NCBI GenBank assembly: GCA_947631565.1
Contig: CANRLV010000007.1
Location: 1-58,592, forward strand
Reading direction: 5' to 3'
Origin: an uncultured Gemmiger sp.
GTDB taxonomy: Bacteria > Bacillota > Clostridia > Oscillospirales > Ruminococcaceae
Length of the DNA stretch: 58,592 bases
Position 1 is the first letter of the stretch; the number at the start of each line of letters is the position of its first letter. Shown here piece after piece: positions 23,152-31,723 of this stretch. The notes beneath the pieces are model-generated. The model was not told where the DNA came from and did not search any database. It worked only from the letters and a program-made list of their open reading frames with translations. Position numbers and translations under genes: made by a program.

Positions 23152-24465
23152 ATGGAAGTCAACGAGGTCATCCGCCATCTTTCCATCATCCTGTCGACCT
23201 TTCACGCCGTCATCCTCAACTACCTGACGGTGGTGCCCCGCTGTGCCCAAAAAAAATTTTTCCAGCGCACCCTTGTGCTCATCGCCGTGCTGGCGGCGAC
23301 CACGGCCGGGGCCGTCTGGTGCTTTGGGCTCGCGAAGGTGTCGGCCTGGGTGCTGCCGCTCATCATCTTCCCGAGCCTTGTCTGCTTTTTCGCCTGCTCG
23401 CAGTACCGCGACGGGCGGTTTTTGCTGGGCATCTTTCTGGGCGACGTGTTCGCCACCATCGCCACCAACGCCACCGCCATCATTGCCGCTTTGCTCGGCA
23501 ACAATATGTGGTTCGTGCTCATCAGCTGGGGGCTGCTGTTCCCGGCGGCGGAGTACATTTTTTACAGGTACTACCGTGCTACATACCGGCTGGCCCTGGC
23601 CGAGCTGGGCAAAATGAACTGGTGGATGCTATCGGCCGTATTGGTGCTGTACTATGTGGTGTTCACCTATGTCACCTCCTACCCGGCCGAGCTTTCACAC
23701 CATCTTGAGGGCGTGCCGCTGTTTTTGCTGCTGGTGCTGCTGACGGTGCTGACCTTTTCGGTGATCTACTATGTCCTGCGCGACCAGCTGCGTATGCGCC
23801 GCTATGAGCAGGCGGAAAAGCTGCTCGCGGTGCAGATGCAGTCCTTTGACAACGCGGTCGAGGCGATGGAACACAGCGAGGCCAACCTGCGCATCCTGCG
23901 CCACGATATGCGCCACTACAAAAACCTCCTGCGTGAGATGCTGCAAAGCGGTGACAGCGCCGGGGCCCTCGCGCTGCTGGGCGGCATGGAGAACGCCCTG
24001 GACAGCGCAAAGCCCGCGAAATACTGCGATGTGCCGGCGCTCAACATCGTGCTGCGCTATTACAGCGAGCGCGCCGAGGCCATCGGCTGCAGGCTGACGA
24101 CACGCATCCGGCTGGAGCACCCGCTGCCGGCCGACACGGCCGGGCTGTGCATCGTCATCTCCAACGCACTGGAAAACGCCGTCAACGCCTGCGCGCAGAT
24201 CCCGGAACCCGACAAGCGGGAGATCAAGGTCACCTGCGTGGACAGCCCTGCCTTTGCCTTGGGCATCTACAACACCTACCGCGGCGAGATCCATTTTGGC
24301 GAGGACGGGCTGCCCCTGACGCCGGAGCCCGGCGGCGGCCACGGCTACGGCGTGCAGAGCATCTGCGCCTTTGCCCGCAAAGCGGGGGCGCTGCTCGACT
24401 ATGACGCCGACGGGCAGTGGTTCAAGATGCGTCTCGTCATCAACCCGCCGGCAGACGAAAAATAA
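23152..24465 (+). CDS. GHKL-type sensor histidine kinase (AgrC-like)
   Basis: A 437-residue kinase with six or seven transmembrane helices in the first 210 residues, a coiled linker, an H-box with H251 (ILRHDMRHYKNLL), an N-box VISNALENAVNA near 340-351, and the G-box GGGHGYGVQSI near the end. The short ATPase domain without the usual F-box is typical of AgrC-like peptide receptors. A strong shared terminator follows. Confidence 0.92.
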   Translation: MEVNEVIRHLSIILSTFHAVILNYLTVVPRCAQKKFFQRTLVLIAVLAATTAGAVWCFGLAKVSAWVLPLIIFPSLVCFFACSQYRDGRFLLGIFLGDVFATIATNATAIIAALLGNNMWFVLISWGLLFPAAEYIFYRYYRATYRLALAELGKMNWWMLSAVLVLYYVVFTYVTSYPAELSHHLEGVPLFLLLVLLTVLTFSVIYYVLRDQLRMRRYEQAEKLLAVQMQSFDNAVEAMEHSEANLRILRHDMRHYKNLLREMLQSGDSAGALALLGGMENALDSAKPAKYCDVPALNIVLRYYSERAEAIGCRLTTRIRLEHPLPADTAGLCIVISNALENAVNACAQIPEPDKREIKVTCVDSPAFALGIYNTYRGEIHFGEDGLPLTPEPGGGHGYGVQSICAFARKAGALLDYDADGQWFKMRLVINPPADEK

Positions 24466-24480
24466 CCTTATACGGCGTAA

Positions 24481-24514
24481 AAGCAGGCAGGGGTCGGGTG
24501 GCTCCTGCCTGCTT
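24481..24514. terminator. Bidirectional terminator between GHKL kinase and aldose epimerase genes
   Basis: AAGCAGGCAGG (24481-24491) pairs with CCTGCCTGCTT (24504-24514); T-rich tails exist on both strands. Confidence 0.88.
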
Positions 24515-24537
24515 GTTTGGTGTTTACTTTGCGCGCG

Positions 24538-25407
24538 TCAGCTCACGGTCACGCCCCACGCAAAGGTTTTTTGGGCGCCGGGGGCCAGCTCCTCGTGCCG
24601 ACCGGCCTCGTTGAGGCTGTTGGCCCAGCCGTTCCACGGCTCCATGCAGACGAAGCGCTCGGCGTCCTGCTGCCACAGCACGCCCTTGCCGAAGTTATCG
24701 TCAAAGTCGACGGTGACGGTGCGGCCGTCGGCGGTGTCGGTCAGCTTCATCGGGTCCTGCACGCCGGTGAGCAGGCGGATGGAATCGGCGCTGCCGGGCT
24801 TTTTGGTCAGCGTGATCTGCGCCGGGGCGGCAGGCTGGGGGCCCTTGGCATCCTCGGAGCAGGTGGCGGCGGTGATGTCGAAGACGACGTTTTCGAGCTT
24901 GGAAACGGCAAAATACGGGTGGAAGCCGACGCTGTAGGGCAGCGTTTTGCTGCCGGTGTTTTCAACGGTCAGGGCCAGCCCGGCGCGGGCGCCCTTGAGC
25001 GTATAGCGCATGGTCAGCTTGAAATCGAACGGGTAGACGAACTTGGTCAGGCCGTTCGGGGCAAGGGTCAGCTCGATGGCGCTGTCGTCGGCTTTGGCTA
25101 CCTGCCAGGGCAGCAGGTCGGCGAAGCCGTGGACCTCCATCGGGTAGGCGGTGCCGTCAAAGATGTGCACGCCGCCGTCCGGCTTGGAGCAGCTGGGGAA
25201 CAGGATCGGGATGCCGCAGCGCGGGCGGTCGGTGGATTCAAAGTTGCCGTCGCGCAGCCACAGATACTCGACCCCGTTTTTGGTGAAGGACGTCGCCATA
25301 CCGCCCTTCTCGGGGATGACGGTCAGGGCGCAGTCGCCGTCGGTCAGGGTGAGGGCGGCGTAGCGCACGCCGTGCTTTTCATAGGTGCCTTTCTGCAAAG
25401 TGGACAT
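24538..25407 (-). CDS. Aldose 1-epimerase family protein
   Basis: A 289-residue galactose mutarotase-fold protein that would interconvert alpha and beta anomers of a sugar. IPILFPSCS, the histidine in PMEVHGFADLLPW, YSVGFHPYFAV and the late CMEPWNGWAN segment fit the YphB/aldose epimerase group rather than classical GalM. It is 16 bases behind a Gfo/Idh oxidoreductase gene; both probably act on the same sugar. Confidence 0.9.
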   Translation of the reverse strand: MSTLQKGTYEKHGVRYAALTLTDGDCALTVIPEKGGMATSFTKNGVEYLWLRDGNFESTDRPRCGIPILFPSCSKPDGGVHIFDGTAYPMEVHGFADLLPWQVAKADDSAIELTLAPNGLTKFVYPFDFKLTMRYTLKGARAGLALTVENTGSKTLPYSVGFHPYFAVSKLENVVFDITAATCSEDAKGPQPAAPAQITLTKKPGSADSIRLLTGVQDPMKLTDTADGRTVTVDFDDNFGKGVLWQQDAERFVCMEPWNGWANSLNEAGRHEELAPGAQKTFAWGVTVS

Positions 25408-25423
25408 AGGGGGTTACCTCCTT

Positions 25424-26416
25424 TTAGGATATGGGGGCGTCGCCGGCGGCAGGCTGCAGGCCGGCGGCCGTGCGGACTTCGGTCAAAATGCGGGCGGCGG
25501 TCAGCGACTGGTCCAGCCGCTGCTCATACAGCGCGGTGTCCCCGCTTTCGATCGCGGCGGTGATGGCGGTGAATTCCGCCAGCGCGCGGTGGGCGGCCGA
25601 GCCGTCGTCAAAGGTCTCGGCCGTGCCGTCACGCAGGGTCAGCGTGACGGCGCCCACGAGGTTGGGCGCGTACCGGCATTGCAGCGTGCCCAGCGTGCCC
25701 TCGACGGCGAAGAGCGCCGGCCCCGGGCAGCTTTTGGCCGCCGACAGCGCGGCCGCAAAGCCCGGATAGCGCAGCGTGAGCACGCCGGCCGTGTCGATGC
25801 CGCGCTCGAGCACCGGCGTGTACTGCGCGCTTTGCGGGGCGCCGAAGAGCCCCAGCACAAAGTGCAGATTGTAGACGTTCAGGTCCAGCAGCGCGCCGCC
25901 GCCCTGCGCGGGGTCGAACACGGGTGGCGTCTCGCCGCGCAGGAACGCATCGTACCGGCTGGAATACTGGCTGAAATTGCACTGCACGAGCTTGACGGTG
26001 CCAATGCGCGGCAGCCACCGCCGCAGCTTTTGGTAGGTGCCAAGGTAGGGCGTGGTGACGGCCTCCCACACGGTCACGCCGTGCGCCTTGGCCGCCGCGG
26101 CCAGCGCCTGCGCCTGCGCGAAAGTGACGGTCATCGGCTTCTCGACGATGGCGTGCAGCCCGCTTTCCAGCGCCTGCAAAGCGATGGCACAGTGGGCGGC
26201 GTTGGGGGCGGCGACGTAGACGGCGTCGGGCCGGTGGGCCAGCGTCTCTTCGAACGAGAACACGGCCGGCAGACCGTATTCGGCGCACAGGGCGCGGACC
26301 CTTTCGGCACTGTGCGGGCGGCCCTGCACGCTGACGACCTCAAGCCCCGGTACGCGCAGCAGGTCGGGCAGGAACTCCCGCACGATGGCGCCGGCCCCGA
26401 TCACGGCAAGGCGCAT
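25424..26416 (-). CDS. Gfo/Idh/MocA family oxidoreductase
   Basis: A 330-residue NAD(P)-dependent sugar or inositol type dehydrogenase. RLAVIGAGAIVREF is the Rossmann loop, DAVYVAAPNAAHCAIALQAL follows, and IVEKPMTVTFAQAQ contains the conserved EKP. The C-terminal half is the beta-sheet substrate domain. First gene of a two-gene operon with an aldose epimerase, divergent from uxaC. Confidence 0.92.
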   Translation of the reverse strand: MRLAVIGAGAIVREFLPDLLRVPGLEVVSVQGRPHSAERVRALCAEYGLPAVFSFEETLAHRPDAVYVAAPNAAHCAIALQALESGLHAIVEKPMTVTFAQAQALAAAAKAHGVTVWEAVTTPYLGTYQKLRRWLPRIGTVKLVQCNFSQYSSRYDAFLRGETPPVFDPAQGGGALLDLNVYNLHFVLGLFGAPQSAQYTPVLERGIDTAGVLTLRYPGFAAALSAAKSCPGPALFAVEGTLGTLQCRYAPNLVGAVTLTLRDGTAETFDDGSAAHRALAEFTAITAAIESGDTALYEQRLDQSLTAARILTEVRTAAGLQPAAGDAPIS

Positions 26417-26460
26417 GGCGTCCCCTCCCCTTTTTGCCTTTTGGTTTGGTCTCTGCCTTT

Positions 26461-26489
26461 ATTTTAGTTTTTTTGCGTCCCGCCGTCAA
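26461..26489 (-). promoter_or_regulatory. Promoter of the oxidoreductase-epimerase operon
   Basis: Minus strand TTGACG (26489-26484), 17-base spacer, TAAAAT (26466-26461). Confidence 0.75.
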
Positions 26490-26581
26490 GGGCGGCGGGC
26501 GCCGCGGGCGCCGCGCAAATCCACCAAAAACGCACGGCAATTTTTGGTAAGAATTTTTGCCGCCGCGGCGGCGGTTTCGCC

Positions 26582-26610
26582 TTGTTGAACGGGGCCGCAT
26601 TTTGTATAAT
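26582..26610 (+). promoter_or_regulatory. Promoter of uxaC
   Basis: TTGTTG (26582-26587), 17-base spacer, perfect TATAAT (26605-26610); leader about 90 bases. Confidence 0.72.
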
Positions 26611-26705
26611 GATAGGTAGGTCATCAGGCCCGGCAGCCGGCAGGCGGCGCCGCCGCGGGCTTACTCCCCTCGCCGCAACATCTTACACCGCAAAGGAGAC
26701 CGGAA

Positions 26706-28148
26706 ATGAAAGCTTTCATGGACAAGGACTTTTTGCTGGACACCCCGACCGCGCGGCACCTGTACCACGATTACTCGGCCAAGCTGCCCATCGTGGACTA
26801 CCACTGCCACATCCCCCCGCAGGAGATCTATGAGGACCGCCGGTTTGAGAACATCGCCCAGGTCTGGCTGGGCGGGCACCAGGTGCTCGCCGACGGCAGC
26901 GACTATTATTTCGGCGACCACTACAAGTGGCGCGTGATGCGCTCCAACGGCGTGCCGGAGGAATACATCACCGGCGACAAGCCCGACCGCGAGCGCTTCC
27001 AGAAATTTGCCGAGGCGCTGGAGATGGCCATCGGCAACCCGATGTACACCTGGTGCCATCTGGAGCTGAAAAAGTTCTTCGGCTATGACGGCGTGCTCAA
27101 CGCCGACACAGCCGAGGAGGTCTGGAACCTGTGCAACGACAAACTGCAGAACGACCCCAACATGACGGTGCGCGGGCTCATCAAGCAGTCCAACGTCGCT
27201 TTCATCGGCACCACCGATGACCCCGTCGACACGCTGGAATGGCACCAGAAGATCAAGGACGACCCGTCCATCTCCTTCACGGTGGCGCCCAGCTTCCGCC
27301 CCGACAAGGCGCTGAACATCTTAAAGCCCGGCTTCAAGGAGTACATCGAAAAGCTGCAGGGCGTCGTCGGGCGCGAGTTCAAGTGCGTGAACTGCGTGGT
27401 CAAGGCACTGGACGAGCGGCTGCAGTTCTTCGTCTCGATGGGCTGCAAGGCGTCGGACCACGGCCTTGACTACGTGCCCTACCGCGAGCCGGACGCCGAC
27501 GTGGCGACCGCGGCTTTCAAAAAGGCGATGGCCGGCGAGCCGGTCAGCCTGGAGGAGGGCGAGACCTACACTACCTATGTGCTGCTGGCCCTGGGCCGCC
27601 TGTACAAGAAATACAACGTCGCCATGCAGCTCCACTACAGCTGCCTGCGCAACGTCAATGAGAAGATGTACAAAAAGCTCGGCCCCGACACCGGCTATGA
27701 CATGATCGCCGTGACCGACTGCAGCGAGACCTTGAGCCGCCTGCTCTCCAAGCTGACCGAGACCGATGAGTGCCCCAAGACCATCCTGTACAGCCTGAAC
27801 AACTCTGACTTTGATATGCTCGGCACGCTGCTGGGGCCGTTCCAGGACGACGAGGTCCCCGGCAAGATCCAGCTGGGCAGCGCCTGGTGGTTCCTGGACA
27901 CCGACGACGGTATGTACCAGCAGATGCGGACGCTGGCGCGCCTTGGACTGCTCGGCAACTTCATCGGTATGCTGACCGACAGCCGCAGCTTTTTGAGCTA
28001 CACCCGGCATGAGCTGTTCCGCCGCCTGATGTGCAACCTGATCGGTTCCTGGGTCGAGAACGGACAGTACCCCAACGACGAGAAGGCCCTGAAAAAGATC
28101 GTCGAGGGCATCAGCTACAACAACGCCGTGCGGTACTTCGGACTGTAA
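26706..28148 (+). CDS. uxaC: Glucuronate isomerase
   Basis: A 480-residue cytoplasmic isomerase that turns D-glucuronate into D-fructuronate and D-galacturonate into D-tagaturonate, the first step of hexuronate breakdown. It belongs to the amidohydrolase fold; metal ligands are H33 and H35 in VDYHCHIPPQEIYED. IQLGSAWWFLDTDDGMYQQM and GMLTDSRSFLSYTRHELFRR are family blocks near the C-terminus. AAAGGAGA precedes the ATG. It is a single-gene unit here; the next pathway enzymes (uxuB/uxaB, uxuA/uxaA) are not in the window. Confidence 0.97.
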   Translation: MKAFMDKDFLLDTPTARHLYHDYSAKLPIVDYHCHIPPQEIYEDRRFENIAQVWLGGHQVLADGSDYYFGDHYKWRVMRSNGVPEEYITGDKPDRERFQKFAEALEMAIGNPMYTWCHLELKKFFGYDGVLNADTAEEVWNLCNDKLQNDPNMTVRGLIKQSNVAFIGTTDDPVDTLEWHQKIKDDPSISFTVAPSFRPDKALNILKPGFKEYIEKLQGVVGREFKCVNCVVKALDERLQFFVSMGCKASDHGLDYVPYREPDADVATAAFKKAMAGEPVSLEEGETYTTYVLLALGRLYKKYNVAMQLHYSCLRNVNEKMYKKLGPDTGYDMIAVTDCSETLSRLLSKLTETDECPKTILYSLNNSDFDMLGTLLGPFQDDEVPGKIQLGSAWWFLDTDDGMYQQMRTLARLGLLGNFIGMLTDSRSFLSYTRHELFRRLMCNLIGSWVENGQYPNDEKALKKIVEGISYNNAVRYFGL

Positions 28149-28171
28149 GATCTGTTTTCTGTACACATTTC

Positions 28172-28200
28172 CCCGGCGGGCCTGCGCCCGCCGGGTTTTT
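28172..28200 (+). terminator. Intrinsic terminator of uxaC
   Basis: CCCGGCGGGC and GCCCGCCGGG form a perfect 10-bp stem with CTGC loop, followed by TTTTT. Confidence 0.95.
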
Positions 28201-28212
28201 GCGCCCACAATG

Positions 28213-28226
28213 TGTGCATTTGCACA
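28213..28226. promoter_or_regulatory. Operator-like palindrome upstream of the GH32-like gene
   Basis: TGTGCA-TT-TGCACA is a perfect palindrome 28 bases before the -35. Its right part ATTTGCACA returns at 28259-28267 inside the promoter spacer, suggesting two sites for one regulator. Confidence 0.55.
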
Positions 28227-28253
28227 ATATTCGGCCGGAATGTCGATTTCTTG

Positions 28254-28282
28254 TTGACATTTGCACACACTGCCGGTATAGT
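28254..28282 (+). promoter_or_regulatory. Promoter of the GH32-like lipoprotein gene
   Basis: Perfect TTGACA (28254-28259), 17-base spacer, TATAGT (28277-28282). Confidence 0.85.
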
Positions 28283-28322
28283 GAAAGCAGGAAAAACGCA
28301 CTTGCCAAAAGGAGTGGAAGCC

Positions 28323-30086
28323 ATGTCGGTAAAACCATCCACATCGTCCGGTCCGCTGTCCGTCAAAATGCGCTCGTTCTGCCTGGCCCTCTGCCTGCTG
28401 GCGGGCGCCTCGCTGTGCAGCTGCGGGGCGCCGGAGCACACCGTCCATTTTGACGGCAACTACAGCGGCTGCGCGGCCATCCCGGACCAGACGGTGCCGG
28501 CGCGCCAGCCGGCGGCCGCCCCCGACATCACGCGGGAGGGCTATGTGCTGCTGGGCTGGTACCAGGACGCAAATCTGACCGAGCCCTGGGACATCGAGGG
28601 CGGCAAGGTCAAGAAGGACATGACACTCTACGCCGCCTGGGACAGGGATACCGGCGATGAGATCACCGAGCCCGGCAATGACGTGGATTTTTCCGCGCTG
28701 GAAAGCCCGGAACAGATGGAGGCCGCCTGTATGTACCAAGCATACTTCCGCCCCGAAAAGGACGGCGACAGCCAGCCCTATGTCGGCGACCCGATGCCTT
28801 TTTATGAGGACGGGACGTATTATATCTATTACCTCAAGGAACAGGGCGATTCCCGCCGCCACTCGCTGTATCTGGTCACCACCACCGACTTTGTGACCTA
28901 CACCGAGTACGACGACCCGGTGGTGGAATCGACCCCCGCCGCGCAGGATGACTGGATCGGCACCGGCTCGGTGGTGAATGTCGAGGGGACGTACTATCTC
29001 TTCTACACCGGCCACACCGACGGCCCCATGGAATACAAAGAAAAGGTCATGCTCGCCAGGGGCGACAGCCCGCTGGCCTTTGAAAAGGTAGCCGACTGGG
29101 AACTCGTCCCGCCCGAGGAGATCGGCCAAAAGCGCGATTTCCGCGACCCGCAGGCCTACTATGACCCGGAAGCCGGCACCGTCACGCTGACCGTGACCGC
29201 CGCGCAGGACGGCGTGGCCCGCATCCAGAAATTTACTTTGAGTGCCGACCTGCAGCAGGTCACCTACGACGGCATCATCCTGACCGACCCGACCGAGTCT
29301 TTCTGGAACCTGGAGTGCAGCGATACCTTCCGCATCAGCGATACCTGGTACATCACCTGGTCCGGCCAGGACGACACGCTGTGGTACGCCAGATCCGCCG
29401 CGCCCTACGGCCCCTATGACGAGCCGGTGCGCGTGGACGGCAAGCTGTTCTACGCCGCCAAGCATGTGGAGGATGGTACGAACGCCTACATGGTCGGCTG
29501 GGCGCGCCGACAGGAGACGATGTCCTCGACCGCGGGCGTGACCGACTGGGCCGGCAACCTGGTGGTGCAAAAGCTCGTGCAAAGGCCGGACGGCACGCTG
29601 GTGCTGGCCCCCGTGGACGCCGTGGCCGACGGCTTCACGGCGCGCCGCGCACTGCTGACCGAGGCGCCGCACCTGTATATCAAGGCCGGCGAGGAACGCA
29701 CCTATGCAGACGTCTGTACCTGCCAGGAGGCGTTCAAATTGAGTGGTGCGTTCCGCTATACCGGCGAGGGCGCCTTTGGTTTGAGCTTTGACTTCAACGG
29801 CGAGGCAGCCTTCAACAAATCCATCACCGTTGACCCGGCCGCCGGTATGCTCCAGCTGTGGTTCAACGAGGGCAGCACCCTCATCACCGAGACGGCCGTC
29901 GACCTGCAGCCGGGCGAGGATTACACCTTCACCTACATCCAGGAGGGCTCGGTGGGCGTGTTCTACATCGACGGCCTGGCCAGCCTGACCGTGCGCCTGT
30001 ATGGCGTGGGCGGCAAGCCCGTCCGGCTGTACGCGCAGAACAACGGCGTGCTGTTCACCTCACTGCGGCAATATACCAGAACTTAA
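28323..30086 (+). CDS. GH32-like fructan hydrolase lipoprotein with InlB-type repeat
   Basis: A 587-residue surface lipoprotein. The signal FCLALCLLAGASLCSC ends in a lipobox-type cysteine. Next comes one Listeria-Bacteroides (InlB B) repeat, ending in GYVLLGWYQDANLTEPWD and MTLYAAW, then a five-blade propeller hydrolase of clan GH-J. The three acidic motifs are visible: D in VGDPMPFYEDG (nucleophile), RDPQ in KRDFRDPQ (transition-state stabiliser) and E in NLECSDTF (acid/base). The C-terminal 150 residues form a beta-sandwich. Activity on levan, inulin or sucrose is inferred. ATG 28323 follows AAAAGGAG. Genes for fructose use are not adjacent. Confidence 0.85.
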   Translation: MSVKPSTSSGPLSVKMRSFCLALCLLAGASLCSCGAPEHTVHFDGNYSGCAAIPDQTVPARQPAAAPDITREGYVLLGWYQDANLTEPWDIEGGKVKKDMTLYAAWDRDTGDEITEPGNDVDFSALESPEQMEAACMYQAYFRPEKDGDSQPYVGDPMPFYEDGTYYIYYLKEQGDSRRHSLYLVTTTDFVTYTEYDDPVVESTPAAQDDWIGTGSVVNVEGTYYLFYTGHTDGPMEYKEKVMLARGDSPLAFEKVADWELVPPEEIGQKRDFRDPQAYYDPEAGTVTLTVTAAQDGVARIQKFTLSADLQQVTYDGIILTDPTESFWNLECSDTFRISDTWYITWSGQDDTLWYARSAAPYGPYDEPVRVDGKLFYAAKHVEDGTNAYMVGWARRQETMSSTAGVTDWAGNLVVQKLVQRPDGTLVLAPVDAVADGFTARRALLTEAPHLYIKAGEERTYADVCTCQEAFKLSGAFRYTGEGAFGLSFDFNGEAAFNKSITVDPAAGMLQLWFNEGSTLITETAVDLQPGEDYTFTYIQEGSVGVFYIDGLASLTVRLYGVGGKPVRLYAQNNGVLFTSLRQYTRT

Positions 30087-30096
30087 AAGCGTGTGA

Positions 30097-30144
30097 CAAG
30101 ACGCCGGCCGGGCGGGGATGCTCCCCTGCCCGGCCGGCGTCTTG
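30097..30144. terminator. Long hairpin between the GH32-like gene and the acyl carrier protein gene
   Basis: About 20 bp pair almost perfectly (30097-30117 with 30123-30144). It lies between converging genes but lacks a long T run. Confidence 0.6.
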
Positions 30145-30173
30145 CTCGTACAGCAGACCGGCTTTACGGTTCC

Positions 30174-30401
30174 TCACTTCACAAGGCTTTTTACATAAGC
30201 GATGAGGCGGTCCTTGTTGCCGAAGTTTTCCTCGGTAATGTCGGCCGCATCGATCTCGATGTCGAAAGTGTTCTCAAGACGCCCGACCAGCGTAATAAGT
30301 TCAAAGGAATCGATGATATCGTCCGCCACCATATTATCGCCGGTGTAGGTCAGAAGTTCATCATTTGCGTTTTCGAGAATAGCAAGTATTTTTTCTTCCA
30401 T
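30174..30401 (-). CDS. Acyl carrier protein (DltC-like)
   Basis: A 75-residue carrier protein with the phosphopantetheine serine S32 in DDIIDSFELITLV, acidic helices and a size close to DltC. It should hold an acyl or aminoacyl group as a thioester after 4'-phosphopantetheine attachment. ATG 30401 follows AGGAGA; an upstream in-frame ATG lacks a site. It is the last gene of the adenylation/MBOAT cluster but has a promoter-like element of its own in the 155-base gap before it. Confidence 0.9.
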   Translation of the reverse strand: MEEKILAILENANDELLTYTGDNMVADDIIDSFELITLVGRLENTFDIEIDAADITEENFGNKDRLIAYVKSLVK

Positions 30402-30442
30402 TTTAGTACATCTCCTGTCGTTTGGTTTCATTTGGCTTGTAT

Positions 30443-30471
30443 TTTATCAGTAAAACAGCGCGGTCTTTCAA
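30443..30471 (-). promoter_or_regulatory. Possible internal promoter of the carrier protein gene
   Basis: Minus strand TTGAAA (30471-30466), 17-base spacer, GATAAA (overlapping TAAAAT). Confidence 0.45.
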
Positions 30472-30556
30472 ACTTACTGCTTACTGTATCTACCTGTAGG
30501 CTTTGTCTATTCAGCTTTTTGGGCGGCATCACCCGGCTTTCCGATATTCATAGGTC

Positions 30557-31156
30557 TTATCGATTCCCTCTTATTCGTTTGTGCGCGTCCTCTTCGGCGA
30601 GCTGCTGACCTTTGTCTCGAATCTTATCGATTTTTCTTTGGCAAAGTTTCCGCAGCTTATGAGTGGCAGCACAAACATACATACCGCCGGGCGGTGTGGA
30701 CTCGTTGATCATACTCATCGCCCCAAAGGAGCAGCCCTCTCCCAGACAAACACCCGGAAGCACCACACTATGTGTGCCAATTATGACAAACCGTTCCAGG
30801 CAGATATCTTTCTGCGTTATCCATCTGTATCGGCGAGGAATGGCCGGGCCAGGAAGATACGGACCAACGTACTCGTCCGTCAATGCATACAGCGAGGTAT
30901 GTGACGAGATCGCGCAGCAATCGCCGATGATGATCGTCGATTGGTCCCCGGTAAGCAACTCACAATGGGAACTGATATGGACGTGATCACCGATCATGAT
31001 CGTGCCGTCCAAAATGGTGAAATCATCGATCAGGACATAATTCCCAAGACGTATTTTCCGGGGCGTCAGGATGCTGCAGGTCTTGCTGATCAGCACCTGC
31101 TGTCCGATCTCCTTAAAGCCTATGGCCCGCAATTCATCTTCAGAATAGTAACGCAA
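30557..31156 (-). CDS. Hexapeptide-repeat acyltransferase (WbbJ/LacA type)
   Basis: A 199-residue left-handed beta-helix acyltransferase. Repeats run from about residue 22 to 150 (LISKTCSIL, IRLGNYVLIDDF, TIMIGDHVHISSH, IIIGDCCAISSH, VVLPGVCLGEGCSFGAMS). The usual catalytic histidine lies in SSHTSLYA or the nearby SSHCEL. Start codon is TTG with GGGGG eight bases upstream. It is part of the Dlt-like cluster and, like it, richer in A and T than the flanks. It probably acetylates a sugar or the product of the cluster with acetyl-CoA. Confidence 0.85.
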   Translation of the reverse strand: MRYYSEDELRAIGFKEIGQQVLISKTCSILTPRKIRLGNYVLIDDFTILDGTIMIGDHVHISSHCELLTGDQSTIIIGDCCAISSHTSLYALTDEYVGPYLPGPAIPRRYRWITQKDICLERFVIIGTHSVVLPGVCLGEGCSFGAMSMINESTPPGGMYVCAATHKLRKLCQRKIDKIRDKGQQLAEEDAHKRIRGNR

Positions 31157-31208
31157 ATCCGGTTCCCCCTGTCAAAATCCTGTTTGAGAGGGGTACCGTT
31201 CCAAAGCA

Positions 31209-31713
31209 TTACTTTGCGGCGGTCACCTTTTTCATCATCAGCGTTTCCGTAACGCCCCGACGAAACAGGTTCTCCAATTTTGTAAGCCCTACATAACCGC
31301 GATCGCTATAAAATTTCTCGGCAGAACTGTTAAAGTCTCCTACCGTCAAAAACGCCTTCGTTCGCAGCTGGTTTTTGCCGTTTTTTAAAATGTCCTGCTC
31401 AAAGAAATCCATCAATTCCGTCCCAATGCCCTGCCTGCGGCATCCGTCTTTCACCGCGATCATATGGAGATATGGGAAGGAGTGGAACATACCCTCTCGT
31501 TGATACCATATAAGACCAAGCGTATCTAGATCACTGTCTACCCCCCCCCCGCTTTTTATCTTTCATAAGGTATATCTCATCGGTTTGGATACCCTGCTCA
31601 ACCGCCTCACGCATAAGCTCCCGAAGGGGGTAATAGGTGTGGCCGAGCGCAGAGGAAAAAAGGATGTCCACACAGGGTTCCAAATCCATCTTGCTTGCTC
31701 TTGCGATCATCAT
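31209..31713 (-). pseudogene. GNAT acetyltransferase, out of frame at a ten-G tract (phase-variable candidate)
   Basis: Two adjoining frames make one GNAT protein. The first gives MMIARASKMDLEPCVDIL and reaches a run of ten G (coding strand, 31550-31541), after which it stops within three codons. The second continues from there with DSDLDTLGLIWYQREG, the acetyl-CoA loop VKDGCRRQGIGTEL and a normal C-terminus. Nine G instead of ten restore one 167-residue frame. ATG 31713 follows AAAGGAGA, and the stop of the adenylation enzyme lies just before it. Either the gene is switched off in this cell by slippage, or the read of the tract is one base too long. Confidence 0.85.
31541..31550. repeat. Homopolymer of ten G (coding strand) in the GNAT gene
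   Basis: Ten C on the plus strand. Such a run is rare within coding sequence and prone to slippage; its present length breaks the reading frame. Confidence 0.95.
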
Positions 31714-31723
31714 AACGTCTCCT

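Noticed and set aside
27321-29672. 783-codon minus-strand open frame
   Set aside because: Antisense shadow spanning uxaC, a clear terminator and the GH32-like gene.
31501-31560. GNAT break as simple pseudogene decay
   Set aside because: Both halves are free of other stops and keep the acetyl-CoA motif, the break lies exactly in a ten-G run, so slippage or a base-count error explains it better than decay.
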